From NCBI GenBank assembly GCA_030538185.1, contig JAUNUK010000001.1:873121-937120 (forward strand): a DNA stretch of 64,000 bases. The letters run 5' to 3'. Under the pieces are notes generated by a model, which did not search any database, was not told the origin of the DNA, and saw only the letters and a list, made by a program, of their open reading frames with translations. Each line of letters starts with the position of its first letter. Positions within the stretch are counted from its first letter, which is position 1. Made by a program: the position numbers and the translations under genes. This stretch comes from Actinomycetaceae bacterium (GTDB lineage Bacteria; Actinomycetota; Actinomycetes; Actinomycetales; Actinomycetaceae). Of the stretch, positions 1 to 9,785 are shown piece after piece.

Positions 1-917
1 GGGTGTATTTTGCCGACCGCATGGAAGCGATCCTCGTCGTTTTCCAAGGCCGGGGAATAACCGGAACCTTTTTGTGTAATCACGTGCACCAAAACGGGTT
101 CGTTGTAGTCCTTGACCCTAGTAAAGGCAAACTCTAGGGCAGTGATGTCGTGACCATCTACAGGTCCGATATATTTCAAACCGAGGTCTTCAAACATGCC
201 TTGTTGTGGGGCCAGGACATCCTTGACCCCCTTCTTCAGACCATGCAATGCCTCGTAGGCTAACTGGCCTGGTCGCCCCTTACCTTGCAGGGTCGTTTTC
301 CCCCACTCCAAGACTTTTTCATAACCAGGATTCACACGCAAGGCATCCAGGTGGTGTGCCAAACCGCCAATAGTCGGGGCATACGATCGACCATTGTCGT
401 TGACAACAATCACCATGGGTCCACGATCCCCTGAGGCAATATTGTTCAACGCCTCCCAAGCCATCCCTCCTGTCAAGGCACCATCACCAATAACCGTGAT
501 GACCCTACCGGGATCCCCCAGAAGTGCACGGGCACGGGCAATCCCATCCATCCATGCCAAGGAAGTGGAGGCATGAGAGTTTTCGAGTACGTCATAACGG
601 CTTTCCGCCCTCGAAGGATAGCCTGACAACCCACCTTCTTGGCGGAGCATCGAAAAATCTTTGCGCCCAGTCAACAGCTTGTGAACATAGGACTGGTGGC
701 CGGTATCGAAAATCAAGGTGTCTTTGGGGCAGTCAAAAACTCGGTGCAGTGCAATGGTCAGTTCCACAACACCCAAATTTGGGCCCAGGTGTCCGCCTGT
801 GGTGGATACCGAAGTGACCAGGAAGTCGCGGATCTCTTGGGATAATTCGTTTAGCTGATCTGAAGTGAGGTGTCGAAGGTCTCTAGGAGAGTTGATCTGT
901 TCCAGCCATCTAGCCAC
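1..917 (-). CDS. dxs: 1-deoxy-D-xylulose-5-phosphate synthase, N-terminal part (cut by window edge)
   Basis: Encodes the thiamine-diphosphate enzyme that condenses pyruvate and glyceraldehyde-3-phosphate in the first step of the MEP isoprenoid pathway. About 305 codons are present; the C-terminal transketolase part lies outside the window. Seen in the translation: the HLGPNLG segment near residue 50, the ThDP/Mg binding GDGALTGG motif near residue 140, and [14 protein letters not shown] near residue 170, all characteristic of DXS. I chose the GTG at 917 because AAAGG lies 7 nt upstream and the protein then begins with the usual short helix before INSPRDL. It is divergent from the S9 peptidase gene. 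Confidence 0.95.
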   Translation of the reverse strand, partial: MARWLEQINSPRDLRHLTSDQLNELSQEIRDFLVTSVSTTGGHLGPNLGVVELTIALHRVFDCPKDTLIFDTGHQSYVHKLLTGRKDFSMLRQEGGLSGYPSRAESRYDVLENSHASTSLAWMDGIARARALLGDPGRVITVIGDGALTGGMAWEALNNIASGDRGPMVIVVNDNGRSYAPTIGGLAHHLDALRVNPGYEKVLEWGKTTLQGKGRPGQLAYEALHGLKKGVKDVLAPQQGMFEDLGLKYIGPVDGHDITALEFAFTRVKDYNEPVLVHVITQKGSGYSPALENDEDRFHAVGKIH

Positions 918-946
918 TTTCAAACCTTTCGACACAAACTCCCACA

Positions 947-952
947 ATCTTA
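947..952 (-). promoter_or_regulatory. Candidate -10 box of dxs
   Basis: TAAGAT on the minus strand would place the transcription start near 940 and give a leader of about 23 nt containing the AAAGG ribosome site. No good -35 hexamer is visible; a TTGACA lies only 3 nt upstream of the box, too close to act as its -35. Confidence 0.35.
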
Positions 953-973
953 GCCTGTCAAGCATCGAGTGGT

Positions 974-979
974 TACCCT
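974..979 (+). promoter_or_regulatory. Candidate -10 box of the S9 peptidase gene
   Basis: TACCCT followed by 6 nt gives a start at 986, where an in-frame GTG sits. The transcript could therefore be leaderless from 986, or carry a 24-nt leader to the ATG at 1010. The same TACCCT box precedes glgC and glgM in this window. Confidence 0.4.
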
Positions 980-1009
980 AGTATGGTGATCATCCACAAA
1001 GGAGATGCC

Positions 1010-3019
1010 ATGCCCACATCACAGCCCTACGGTTCTTGGAACTCCCCCATTTCCACAGATTCTTTGGGTAAGTCGATTCGACGAATCGAACAAGTGGCTC
1101 TTGATGGACAAAACGCCTACTGGGTTGAGGCACGCTCAGCCGAAGCGGGCCGCAATGTGCTGATGCGCTACAACCAAGAAGGCCAGGTCCAGGAGGTACT
1201 GCCCCCTGCTTCCGAGGGGTGGGAATATGATGTGCGCACCTCGGTACACGAATATGGCGGCCAAGCATACGCAGTACTCGACTCCTTGATTATCTTTTCT
1301 TGTGGTCGGGACCACTTGGTCTACAGCTACAAAACCGACTCGCCCCTACCGCCCGTGCCTTTGACGGGCAAGCCTTCAAGCAGGTTCGCAGATCTCTACA
1401 TTGATGCCCGCCGTTCTCGCGTATACGCCATTCATGAAGATCACTCGCAGCCAGGGCCCTGTCGTAACTCGATTGTCGCCATCCCCTTGGATGGGACAGC
1501 CAGATTAGATGCCTCGCGAGTCACGACTTTGTGGTCAGACTCTGATTTCGTCTCTTCCCTGTGCTTGTCCCCTGACGGTAGGTTCCTTTCCTTCATCTCC
1601 TGGGATCACCCACATATGCCTTGGTCAAAGGCGGTTTTACGCGTCGCACAATTGGATGCCGCAGGTGAGATAACCTCCTGTATTGCCCTCACAGATGGCA
1701 CAACTGCTCCTCTGCAAGCCAGGTGGAGCCCGCTTGGCGAACTCATCTTCGCCGACAACCCGACTAGGTGGTGGAATCTTTGGCGCATCGAGGGCTGGGA
1801 TCGCATCCCCGAGGGCGCCTCGTGGTCCCTTGAGGATCTGCGTTTTCGTCCGTTGAATCCGGGTTCGAGAGATCACTGCGGACCAGGTTGGTATCTGGGG
1901 GCTTGTGATTTCGAATTCCTGGATGCTGACATGCTTGTTTCATCCTGGTCCGAGGGCGGGACGCGGAAAATCGGAAGCATCAAGATATCGAATGGCGAAA
2001 CCGAGGCCTGGCCACTTCAGTGGTTCCCACAAGGACAGGTGCGCGCGAAAGATGGCCTAACCCTTGCGGTCATGAGTTCCTGGGATCACCCCACCAGCCT
2101 CGTAGCAATAAAAAACGGCCAGGTAACAGTCATCCGCTCCTCAATGACCGAGGACTATCCTCACGAGTACATCGCCCGTCCACGTCTCTTGGAGTGGGCC
2201 TCCCCTGATGGTCTGCCTATCACCGGTTGGTATTATCCGCCCACGAGTCCTGAATACAGTGGCCCCTCACAAGACTTGCCGCCCCTGATCCTGAATGTAC
2301 ACGGCGGTCCAACCGCTGAAGCGCTCCCAGGTTTCGACCCGACTATCTGCACCTTCACATCTCGAGGTTTCGCCTACCTGGATGTTAACTACCGCGGCTC
2401 TTGGGGACGTGGGACAGATTTCGTCGAGGCTCTAAATGGCTGCTGGGGCGTCAAGGATGTGGCTGACTGTGTTTCTGGTGCCCAGGCTGCAGTTTCACAA
2501 AAACTGGCTGATCCCTCACGCCTGGCAATACGCGGGATTTCTGCCGGGGGCTTCACTACCTTAGCCGCCCTCACGTCAACGTCGGTTTTCACGGCTGGGT
2601 GTGACATCTCTGGGCCAGCCGATCTGCTTTCGATGGCATCAACGACCCACAAGTACGAGACCTACTATGTTGACTCTCTGGTGGGAACCTTGGACCGCGA
2701 GGACCCTGTGTGGATGGCTCGTTCTCCCATTACACGAGTTGCCGAGATCTCTGCCCCGCTGCTGATTCAGCAAGGTGAAATTGACAAGGTAGTCCCCTTA
2801 GAACAGTCCAGAATCATCTACAAGACCCTCCTCGAAGAAGGAAAACCGGTTGCCCTTCGCGTCTTTACCAATGAAGGCCACGGCTTTATGTCTTCACGCG
2901 CCATTTCGCTTGCACACGCGGCAGAACTCGCCTTCTACCGCAGGATCTGGAACATTACCCCTCCCAGCGAAGAAGCCGAGCAAGATGCTAACGCCGTTAA
3001 CCTGGATAACTGGCCCTAG
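1010..3019 (+). CDS. S9 family prolyl oligopeptidase-type peptidase
   Basis: Predicted cytoplasmic serine peptidase of 669 residues: an N-terminal beta-propeller region (about residues 1-400) and a C-terminal alpha/beta hydrolase. The catalytic triad is visible as Ser511 in GISAGG, Asp592 in GEIDKVVP and His624 in NEGHGF. HGGPTAE near residue 430 forms the oxyanion-hole segment typical of acylaminoacyl-peptidase/dipeptidyl-peptidase-like S9C enzymes. No signal peptide is seen. The ATG at 1010 follows AAAGGAG by 5 nt. In-frame starts at 983 (ATG) and 986 (GTG) are possible, the latter as a leaderless start. Substrate cannot be inferred. Confidence 0.88.
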   Translation: MPTSQPYGSWNSPISTDSLGKSIRRIEQVALDGQNAYWVEARSAEAGRNVLMRYNQEGQVQEVLPPASEGWEYDVRTSVHEYGGQAYAVLDSLIIFSCGRDHLVYSYKTDSPLPPVPLTGKPSSRFADLYIDARRSRVYAIHEDHSQPGPCRNSIVAIPLDGTARLDASRVTTLWSDSDFVSSLCLSPDGRFLSFISWDHPHMPWSKAVLRVAQLDAAGEITSCIALTDGTTAPLQARWSPLGELIFADNPTRWWNLWRIEGWDRIPEGASWSLEDLRFRPLNPGSRDHCGPGWYLGACDFEFLDADMLVSSWSEGGTRKIGSIKISNGETEAWPLQWFPQGQVRAKDGLTLAVMSSWDHPTSLVAIKNGQVTVIRSSMTEDYPHEYIARPRLLEWASPDGLPITGWYYPPTSPEYSGPSQDLPPLILNVHGGPTAEALPGFDPTICTFTSRGFAYLDVNYRGSWGRGTDFVEALNGCWGVKDVADCVSGAQAAVSQKLADPSRLAIRGISAGGFTTLAALTSTSVFTAGCDISGPADLLSMASTTHKYETYYVDSLVGTLDREDPVWMARSPITRVAEISAPLLIQQGEIDKVVPLEQSRIIYKTLLEEGKPVALRVFTNEGHGFMSSRAISLAHAAELAFYRRIWNITPPSEEAEQDANAVNLDNWP

Positions 3020-3070
3020 TCAGGCATTGAACCGGCAGACTTTGAAACGATAATCTTCGTGATGCAGGAG

Positions 3071-5572
3071 CTACAGCAATAGGTTGCGTATGTCTTGAGC
3101 GCTTATGTCAGTGGCCCCCATGAGTTCCTCGTCCAACACCGCGTTTATCAACTGACGTTTCTTATCCTTCAACGCCATAACCTTTTCTTCTATTGTGTTT
3201 TTCGACACCAATCTGTAGACGCTAACCTTCTTGTCCTGTCCGATCCTGTGTGCGCGGTCAACGGCCTGTTCTTCAACCGCTGGATTCCACCACGGGTCGG
3301 CAATAAAGACATAGTCGGCTTCTGTGAGGTTTAACCCCACGCCCCCTGCCCTCAGAGAGATAAGAAAAGCTGCCGAGGGCGACTCCTTGAAACTCTCAAT
3401 AACCTGCGCTCTGTTTCGTGTGGAGCCATCCAAATAGGCATGGGGCACCCCTTGCCCCCTAATGCCCTCTCTAATGAGCTCCAAGAAGGATGTGAACTGG
3501 GAGAAGACCAAGACATGATGCCCCTGTCTGACCAAGTCCGCAACAGTTGTCACCAGGTAGTCAAGTTTCGCTGAGGCCGTATCCAGGCTTGGGGTGGCAA
3601 AGCGAGTGGACAATGCCAGCATTCGAAGCTTGGTCAAAGCGGCCAAAATTGCGATCCTATTGACACCGTAGTCTTCCAAAAGACCACTGAGCCTCAGCCT
3701 TTGAACTTGCAGGTATTCTTCATAAACTTTGCGATGCTCCGGGTGCAGATCAATGAGGATCTCTTGCTCAGTTTTTTCTGGCAGTTCGCTTGCAACCTGG
3801 GCTTTCTTTCGTCGCAAAATGAATGGCGCAACCCGGGCCTTGGTCGATTCATCGAGCACTAGCTCTCTTTGTGAACCCAGTGCGGAGGGTAAGGCCAAAC
3901 GCATGAGGGAAGACAGATCGCTTATTGAGTTTTCTATAGGGGTACCTGTAGCGCAAATAGCCCATTCACGTGGCAGTTTAAGGGCCGCTTTGTGGCCCAA
4001 GGTATCGGCGTTCTTCAAGTTTTGTGCCTCGTCAAAGACCAGTCCTGCCCACGGTATCTGCGCATACCGTGGGGCATCAAGACGCAAAAGGCCATAGGTT
4101 GTCAGGACCACGTCAGTTTCGCTCGCATCAAACACTGAGTCACGTGAAGAAACCCTCTTTACACGCAAGTCTGGGGCAAAGCGTGCAGATTCTTCACTCC
4201 ACACCTCGGCCACAGATGTCGGTGCCACAACTAAGACCGCTCCACCGAGCATTCCCGCCTTTTTTAATGACCTCACAACCGTCAAGACCTGCAAGGTCTT
4301 ACCCAGCCCCATATCGTCGGCCAGTATCGCGCCCAGTCCCAGACGCACTCGAGATAACAGCCATTTCACGCCGTGCAGTTGATAGTCGCGAAGTGTCGTC
4401 CCCACAGGTGCCACAACTGCGATCCCTGGTTCTTGCATTCTTTGTTTCAGCTTTTCCCAGGCACCATCACTATCGACATTGTGACCTAGTTCAAGGATCT
4501 CTTGTATCACACCAATATGAGATACCCCCAGACGGAAGTGCCCGTCATCACTGCTAGCGTTTCCCCGGTCCTTAGCCTCGGCCAGAAGACTGGACATTGT
4601 CACATACTCTTCGCCAGATATGTCCACCCACTGACCTGTCGGCATGCGCAGCCACATCTCTCCGCTATCCAGGGCTTCTTGAACTGCCTCAAACCCAAGA
4701 ACTTCTGAACCTAAGCGAATGCTTGCATGAATATCAAACCAGTCCATCGTCCCTTCAGGCTCCTTGGGCGCCCCGCCCTCGGAAATGTTTTTAATACTCA
4801 GATGCAACTGTGCATATAGGGGATTTTCGAGGTTGGGTTTAGCAGCGTGTTCTCCGTTTCTTCCCACAATCGGGACCAGCTGTTCCAGCGCGGGGGCGTA
4901 ATCCATCCAAAACTCGAAAGCTTCATGGGAGGGAATCTTGATGTCCTTGCCTTCAATGAACAGCCTTGAAGTCAGCCCCAAAGTCTCATGAGTATTCAAC
5001 AATACGAGGACTGCTTGAGTGGGGACCCACACTGCCCAAGGATCTGCACCTAAGAACATGCATTCTTCTGCCAGGACCTCTGTGCCGTTAATGCGCAAGG
5101 CGGGCAGAAGGCAGATGCCCTGGGTACCCACATCCTTCAATACAAGAGCATATTCAGGTGGTGTCCTCAGGCATTCCACTTTGAGGCCTTCTGGTCCAAT
5201 AATGCTAACCCCCGCCTCAATGGCATCACGCATGGCCTGGCCTACTGCAAGTTTCGATTCGCGCAGGTCAATGTCTTTGGGCGCAGTCGGCCCATGTGGG
5301 AAACCGGCTGCTGAACATATCTGTTTAACCGCACGCAACTGGCGCGGTTCTAGTCCCTCCGTGACGGAAACCCAACGTGAGGTCAGATCCTTCCAGCTTG
5401 CCCTCTGTGTGCTCCACTGGTTGTTTTTATCCAAGCGCATGGGACTCACGAGCATACTTCTCGTGCCTACCTCAATGCGCAGCGCCAGGGGTTGCTTAAT
5501 TTCTACAAGAGCCTGTGAAAGGGTATGTCTCCATGGAGAGTCCATGCTTGGTGGCGTCGCAGATGAGGGCAT
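3071..5572 (-). CDS. SNF2-family DEAD/DEAH-box ATPase
   Basis: An 833-residue Swi2/Snf2-type double-stranded-DNA translocase, probably remodelling protein-DNA complexes. Residues 1-380 are an uncharacterised N-terminal region. The ATPase core follows: DDMGLGKT (Walker A, near 425), VFDEAQNLKN (motif II), GTPIENS (motif III), then the helicase C lobe with SLRAGGVGLNL and ADPWWNPAVEEQAVDRAHRIGQ (motifs V and VI, near 755). The N-terminal zinc SWIM domain often found in bacterial SNF2 proteins is not evident. It is convergent with the S9 peptidase gene and divergent from trmL, with no restriction-modification or defence gene nearby. The start at 5572 is supported by a leaderless-type promoter; no Shine-Dalgarno is visible. 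Confidence 0.9.
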   Translation of the reverse strand: MPSSATPPSMDSPWRHTLSQALVEIKQPLALRIEVGTRSMLVSPMRLDKNNQWSTQRASWKDLTSRWVSVTEGLEPRQLRAVKQICSAAGFPHGPTAPKDIDLRESKLAVGQAMRDAIEAGVSIIGPEGLKVECLRTPPEYALVLKDVGTQGICLLPALRINGTEVLAEECMFLGADPWAVWVPTQAVLVLLNTHETLGLTSRLFIEGKDIKIPSHEAFEFWMDYAPALEQLVPIVGRNGEHAAKPNLENPLYAQLHLSIKNISEGGAPKEPEGTMDWFDIHASIRLGSEVLGFEAVQEALDSGEMWLRMPTGQWVDISGEEYVTMSSLLAEAKDRGNASSDDGHFRLGVSHIGVIQEILELGHNVDSDGAWEKLKQRMQEPGIAVVAPVGTTLRDYQLHGVKWLLSRVRLGLGAILADDMGLGKTLQVLTVVRSLKKAGMLGGAVLVVAPTSVAEVWSEESARFAPDLRVKRVSSRDSVFDASETDVVLTTYGLLRLDAPRYAQIPWAGLVFDEAQNLKNADTLGHKAALKLPREWAICATGTPIENSISDLSSLMRLALPSALGSQRELVLDESTKARVAPFILRRKKAQVASELPEKTEQEILIDLHPEHRKVYEEYLQVQRLRLSGLLEDYGVNRIAILAALTKLRMLALSTRFATPSLDTASAKLDYLVTTVADLVRQGHHVLVFSQFTSFLELIREGIRGQGVPHAYLDGSTRNRAQVIESFKESPSAAFLISLRAGGVGLNLTEADYVFIADPWWNPAVEEQAVDRAHRIGQDKKVSVYRLVSKNTIEEKVMALKDKKRQLINAVLDEELMGATDISAQDIRNLLL

Positions 5573-5578
5573 CAGACC

Positions 5579-5584
5579 ATTGTA
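5579..5584 (-). promoter_or_regulatory. Candidate leaderless promoter of the SNF2 gene
   Basis: TACAAT is separated by exactly 6 nt (GGTCTG) from the ATG, so the first transcribed base would be the A of the start codon. There is no ribosome binding site, which agrees. The -35 is weak. Confidence 0.5.
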
Positions 5585-5633
5585 ACCCGAGCGCGCCTTG
5601 GGCTAAGTGGCGATACCTTTGTGCAAGTCCGTG

Positions 5634-5639
5634 TAAGAA
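5634..5639 (+). promoter_or_regulatory. Candidate leaderless promoter of trmL
   Basis: TAAGAA, then 6 nt, then the GTG start codon at 5646. The last position of the box deviates from consensus. No ribosome binding site precedes the gene. Confidence 0.35.
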
Positions 5640-5645
5640 TAGGGC

Positions 5646-6107
5646 GTGCTTCACGTCATTTTCTTTTGCCCACGGATACCCGGCAACACAGGAAACACCA
5701 TTCGCTTATCCGCCTGCACCGGCTCGATGTTGCATTTGGTGGAACCCATGGTTTTCGACATGGATGACACGAAACTGCGCCGAGCCGGCTTGGACTACCA
5801 CGACCTAGCGCATGTTCAGGTCCACCCCAATTTGGATGATGCCTTGGCTTGCGTTCCTGGCAAGATCTGGGCATTCACAGGGCATGCCACAACAAGTTTT
5901 TCTGATATCACCTACGGCGGGGAGGACGGCTTATTATTTGGCCCAGAAGATACGGGGTTGCCTGAAGATGTCATGCAACACCCGCGTGTTGAGGCCTGTG
6001 TGCGCATCCCTATGCTGCCTGACGCACGTTCGCTAAACCTATCGGCATCAGCCTCTATTGCAGTCTATGAAGCGTGGCGCCAACTGGATTATGTGAACGG
6101 AGTTTGA
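5646..6107 (+). CDS. trmL: tRNA (cytidine(34)-2'-O)-methyltransferase, SPOUT family
   Basis: A 153-residue SpoU/TrmH-type (SPOUT knot) methyltransferase that 2'-O-methylates the wobble base of certain leucine tRNAs. Visible motifs: PRIPGNTGNTIR at residues 9-20 (motif 1), FGPEDTGLP near 98 (motif 2) and IPMLPDARSLNLSASASI near 120 (motif 3, the S-adenosylmethionine knot). Length and motif order match TrmL rather than the longer TrmH/RlmB with an L30e domain. It begins with GTG. It lies between the divergent SNF2 gene and pepA, which has its own promoter. Confidence 0.88.
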   Translation: MLHVIFFCPRIPGNTGNTIRLSACTGSMLHLVEPMVFDMDDTKLRRAGLDYHDLAHVQVHPNLDDALACVPGKIWAFTGHATTSFSDITYGGEDGLLFGPEDTGLPEDVMQHPRVEACVRIPMLPDARSLNLSASASIAVYEAWRQLDYVNGV

Positions 6108-6148
6108 CCCAGAGGTGACTTTGATGAGACCTTTTACATCACACGGAC

Positions 6149-6154
6149 TAGTAT
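6149..6154 (+). promoter_or_regulatory. Candidate leaderless promoter of pepA
   Basis: TAGTAT lies 7 nt before the GTG at 6162 and no ribosome binding site is present, so transcription should begin at or one base before the start codon. Confidence 0.45.
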
Positions 6155-6161
6155 CTGAGTT

Positions 6162-7649
6162 GTGAATTCATTAAAACTTCAAACAAACTCCGTTGCGTCT
6201 ATCCTCCCAAATTCGGCAGTTATCGTTTTTGTAAACCCAGCTCTGGCTGATGAAAACACTGCCCTTCCCTTGCGCCTTCCACCCGAGTGGAGCCCATCTG
6301 TTGAGGAAGCCATTTCGGCACTTGGCTTCAAAGCAGACCCGGGTCAAGTTGTGTGTAGCCAAGCACCACAGGCTCTCGGTGCGCAGCTTTTAGTTCTGGT
6401 CGGACTTGATTCTTCTTCTGGCGATGAGGCCCAAAGGGCAGAGGCGCTACGTGTCGCATCTGGTGCCGCCGTGCGCCAAGCCCCCAAGGAACGCAACCTC
6501 TTTATTGTCAGCCCTGTAGAACAGCCTGCTGAGGTTCAAGCGGTGTCGGATGGCCTGCTTTTGGGCGATTACTCTTTTACGAGTTACACCACCAAGGCCA
6601 AAACACCTGAACGTGACATAACACTGTGGGTCTCAGATGGTGGCGAGATACTCGAAGCCTCACTGGCCAAAAGCGCTGAGGTAGTTCAGGGCGTGAACCT
6701 GGCACGGACCTTGATTAACACTCCCCCTCAAGCCATGTTCCCCGCAGAGTTTGTCACACAGATTGAGGCCGCAAGCCAAGGCATAGCGAATTTGAGCTGT
6801 GAAATCCTGGACGAAAAGCAGCTAAAGGCTCAAGGCTACGGCGGGCTTGTAGCCGTGGGGCAAGGTTCTCCCAATCCCCCGCGCCTGTTGATTATGCGCT
6901 ACACGCCTGATGATGCGAAGTCTTCGGTGGCTTTGGTCGGCAAGGGCATCACCTTTGACTCTGGCGGCCTGTCTTTGAAGCCTCCCAAGAGCATGCTGAC
7001 GATGAAATCCGACATGTCTGGAGCTGCAGCCGTATGTGCAGCCACGCTGGTGGCAGCTAAACGCGGAGTCAAGGTCCAGATCACCACCTTTGCCTGTATG
7101 GCAGAGAACCTGGTGGATTCACGTTCAACCAGGCCATCCGATGTGATCACTTTAAAGTCAGGCACCACTGTTGAGGTTACGAACACAGATGCTGAAGGCC
7201 GTTTGGTCTTGGCTGATGGCTTGAGTGCCGCCTGTGACGAAAATCCAGATATGGTCATTGATATTGCCACTCTCACGGGAGCACAGATCGTCGCCCTGGG
7301 CAACCGCACTGCAGGTGTTATGGGAAGCGAAGCCACACGTCAAGCAGTGGTTGATGCCGCTAAAGAAAGTGGCGAAGACATGTGGCCCATGCCTTTACCC
7401 GGGCACCTCATGAAGGCGCTGGATTCGACGGTTGCAGATATGGTCAATACGCCCATGCCCGCTGCTGAGGCAGGCATGCTGATGGCAGGCCAGTTCCTTT
7501 CACGTTTCGTAGGCGACACCCCTTGGGCACATATCGACATTGCCGGTCCGAGCTTTAACGAAGCAACGCCTTGGGGCTATACGCCCAAAGGTGGCACAGG
7601 CGTAGGTGTGCGCACCCTCCTACATCTCATCGAAGCTCACAACCGTTAG
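6162..7649 (+). CDS. pepA: Leucyl aminopeptidase, M17 family
   Basis: Cytoplasmic two-metal aminopeptidase of 495 residues that removes N-terminal residues from peptides. The C-terminal catalytic domain shows VGKGITFDSGGLSLKP (metal and catalytic lysine segment, near residue 262) and the family signature NTDAEGRLVLADGL near 340; the N-terminal third is the variable macrodomain-like part. The length is normal. It starts at GTG and appears leaderless. In Mycobacterium the homologue (pepB) also sits just upstream of the E2 acyltransferase gene, matching the order here. Confidence 0.95.
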   Translation: MNSLKLQTNSVASILPNSAVIVFVNPALADENTALPLRLPPEWSPSVEEAISALGFKADPGQVVCSQAPQALGAQLLVLVGLDSSSGDEAQRAEALRVASGAAVRQAPKERNLFIVSPVEQPAEVQAVSDGLLLGDYSFTSYTTKAKTPERDITLWVSDGGEILEASLAKSAEVVQGVNLARTLINTPPQAMFPAEFVTQIEAASQGIANLSCEILDEKQLKAQGYGGLVAVGQGSPNPPRLLIMRYTPDDAKSSVALVGKGITFDSGGLSLKPPKSMLTMKSDMSGAAAVCAATLVAAKRGVKVQITTFACMAENLVDSRSTRPSDVITLKSGTTVEVTNTDAEGRLVLADGLSAACDENPDMVIDIATLTGAQIVALGNRTAGVMGSEATRQAVVDAAKESGEDMWPMPLPGHLMKALDSTVADMVNTPMPAAEAGMLMAGQFLSRFVGDTPWAHIDIAGPSFNEATPWGYTPKGGTGVGVRTLLHLIEAHNR

Positions 7650-7859
7650 ACGACTCCGCGATACACCAGGGAGGCTGCAAGCTTTCTTAGCTTATGGGAC
7701 AATGGACCCAGCTCAATCGAAGCCATGTTTAAGGAACTTGGAATCAATTGCTGCATGTAGACGTTGTCCATAGTGGAAGACATGCATTAGCTGAGATTGA
7801 CATGATTCTTGCGGGTCAACCACATAACTGAAAAATATACGAGTAGAGGAAGGCTCTAG
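7650..7859. other. 210-bp gap between pepA and the E2 gene
   Basis: No tRNA or clear hairpin is seen. Two short open stretches occur: one of 23 codons from the ATG at 7702 to a TAG at 7771, containing CRRCP near its end, and an overlapping one in another frame that stops at 7831. They may be a leader peptide, a gene remnant or chance. A TTGACA lies at 7797-7802 without a convincing -10 at the right distance. The E2 ribosome site GAGGAAGG lies at the end of the gap. Confidence 0.4.
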
Positions 7860-9731
7860 ATGTCGCACACAGTTCAAATGCCCGCCCTCGGGGAATCGGT
7901 AACGGAAGGAACCGTCACCCGTTGGCTGAAAAACCTCGGCGATTCAGTTGAAGTGGATGAACCTTTACTTGAGGTATCAACCGATAAGGTCGACACTGAA
8001 GTGCCCTCTCCTGCCGCTGGTGTGCTTACCGAAATCCTGGTAGAAGAAGACCAAACCGTCGATGTGGGTACCCCTGTGTGTACCATCGGTGACGCAGGTG
8101 CTGCTGCGTCACCGGCTGAACAACCTGTTGAACAACCAGCTGAACAAGCTCAACAGCCTGAACGGACTGCAGCAGACGTTCCGAACCCAGAGATCCCTTC
8201 CTCCGTTGTCGACACTGACAGCGGGCCGGTTGTTTCCTGGCGTTACCCGCAGGTGCCCCCCATCCCGGAAAAGGCACCCGCCTCTGTCGCGCCAGCTGCA
8301 CCGGCTGCTCCCGCTGCGCCCACCGCCCCTCAATCTTCAGACACGGGCACAGCGGTTAGCATGCCTGCCCTGGGTGAGTCCGTCACAGAAGGCACCGTCA
8401 CCCGTTGGCTCAAAGCAGAAGGCGAGACCCTCGAGGTCGATGAACCCTTGCTTGAGGTCTCAACCGACAAGGTCGACACAGAGGTCCCCTCTCCTGTCGC
8501 GGGCACGCTGTCGAAGATCGTGGTCCCCGAAGACGAAACAGTTGCGGTCGGGACAGTCCTAGCCTATGTCGGTGGTGCTCCCGTGGCTCCATCCGCTCCC
8601 GCTGCGCCCGCCCCAGTGGCCCAGGCTGTTGCGCCAGCACCTGCTCCTCCCACACCTCCTGCCGCGCCTGCGGCGCCTCCTGCACTTGCTGCACTCGCGA
8701 CACCTGTCGCGCCTGCTGCACCTGCAGCCCCTAGCCCGGCACCTGCAGCGCCCGTGGCACCTGCCACACCGGCTGCCACACCGGCTGCAACCGAAGGCGT
8801 TTCCAAGGCGGCTCCGGCATCCTACGTCACCCCAATTGTGCGCAAGTTGGCGATCAAGGAGGGCGTGGACCTCACAACCGTCAAAGGCACCGGCGTGGGT
8901 GGACGCATTCGGAAAGAAGACGTCCTTGCAGTCGCCGAAGCCGCTCGTCAAAAGGTGGCTACTGCGGATGCTCAGGCTCCAAAGGCACCCGCAACACCTG
9001 CCGTGGCCTCCCCGTTGCGCGGCACAACCGAGAAGATGAGTCGTCTACGACAGGTCATTGCCACACGCATGATCGAGTCTCTGCAGGTGTCTGCACAGCT
9101 CACCACTGTGGTCGAAGTCGACATGACCCGGATCGTCTCCCTTCGTGCCCGGGCGAAAGATTCCTTCTTGCAACGTGAAGGCACAAAGCTCACCTACCTG
9201 CCCTTCATGGTCAAAGCCGCTTGCGAGGCCCTCAAGGCACACCCCAAGATCAACGCCTCGATCAACGGCAACGAGGTCATCTATCACGAGTCTGAGCATA
9301 TTGGCATTGCCGTGGACACAGATCGTGGCCTGATGGTCCCTGTGATTCGCAATGTCGGGGACCTGACCATTGGTGGCATCGCCAAGAAGATCAATGACTT
9401 GGCCTCGCGGACCCGTGAAGGCAAGGTAAGCCCTGATGAACTCTCGGGTTCAACCTTCACCATCACGAACACAGGCTCCGGTGGTGCCCTCTTTGATACG
9501 CCAATCATTAACCAGCCTGAGGTCGCAATCTTGGGCACAGGTGCCATTGTGAAGCGCCCAGCGGTTGTCGTGGACGCAGATGGTAATGACTCTTTCGCCA
9601 TCCGCTCCATGTGTTACTTGGCCTTGTCCTATGACCACCGCCTTGTCGATGGTGCGGACGCAGCCAGGTACCTCACAGACGTGAAGCGCCGCCTTGAAGC
9701 CGGCGATTTCAGCGCTGACCTGGGACTCTAG
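7860..9731 (+). CDS. sucB: Dihydrolipoamide acyltransferase E2 (actinobacterial SucB/DlaT type)
   Basis: E2 core of a 2-oxoacid dehydrogenase complex, 623 residues. Two lipoyl domains (about 1-80 and 160-240) each carry the lipoylation motif [12 protein letters not shown]. They are joined by long Ala/Pro linkers, followed by the peripheral-subunit-binding domain (about 320-357, [18 protein letters not shown]) and the catalytic domain from 390. That domain ends in [11 protein letters not shown], which holds the HxxxDG active site. This family is usually named 2-oxoglutarate dehydrogenase E2, but the mycobacterial orthologue DlaT serves pyruvate dehydrogenase, so the partner E1 is uncertain. 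GAGGAAGG precedes the ATG. The Ala/Pro linkers are strongly repetitive. Confidence 0.93.
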   Translation: MSHTVQMPALGESVTEGTVTRWLKNLGDSVEVDEPLLEVSTDKVDTEVPSPAAGVLTEILVEEDQTVDVGTPVCTIGDAGAAASPAEQPVEQPAEQAQQPERTAADVPNPEIPSSVVDTDSGPVVSWRYPQVPPIPEKAPASVAPAAPAAPAAPTAPQSSDTGTAVSMPALGESVTEGTVTRWLKAEGETLEVDEPLLEVSTDKVDTEVPSPVAGTLSKIVVPEDETVAVGTVLAYVGGAPVAPSAPAAPAPVAQAVAPAPAPPTPPAAPAAPPALAALATPVAPAAPAAPSPAPAAPVAPATPAATPAATEGVSKAAPASYVTPIVRKLAIKEGVDLTTVKGTGVGGRIRKEDVLAVAEAARQKVATADAQAPKAPATPAVASPLRGTTEKMSRLRQVIATRMIESLQVSAQLTTVVEVDMTRIVSLRARAKDSFLQREGTKLTYLPFMVKAACEALKAHPKINASINGNEVIYHESEHIGIAVDTDRGLMVPVIRNVGDLTIGGIAKKINDLASRTREGKVSPDELSGSTFTITNTGSGGALFDTPIINQPEVAILGTGAIVKRPAVVVDADGNDSFAIRSMCYLALSYDHRLVDGADAARYLTDVKRRLEAGDFSADLGL

Positions 9732-9740
9732 ACTCTATGT

Positions 9741-9785
9741 GGGTGTTGGCTGACGCTTAGCTCTGGCTAGGGTCAGCCAACACCC
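9741..9785. terminator. Hairpin between the convergent E2 and kinase-like genes
   Basis: A perfect 14-bp stem (9741-9754 with 9772-9785) encloses a 17-nt loop that includes the stop codon of the minus-strand gene. It lies 9 bp after the E2 stop and could end transcription from both sides, although no strong U tract follows. Confidence 0.6.

Noticed and set aside
3071..5572. SNF2 gene as part of a DISARM-like or other antiviral system
   Set aside because: No methyltransferase, nuclease or DUF1998 gene is near; neighbours are a peptidase and a tRNA methylase.
5019..5585. 188-codon open frame antisense to the SNF2 gene
   Set aside because: No recognisable motif and the SNF2 reading frame covers the region with conserved helicase neighbours.
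7650..7859. tRNA gene in the pepA to E2 gap
   Set aside because: No cloverleaf arms or conserved T-arm sequence could be found on either strand.
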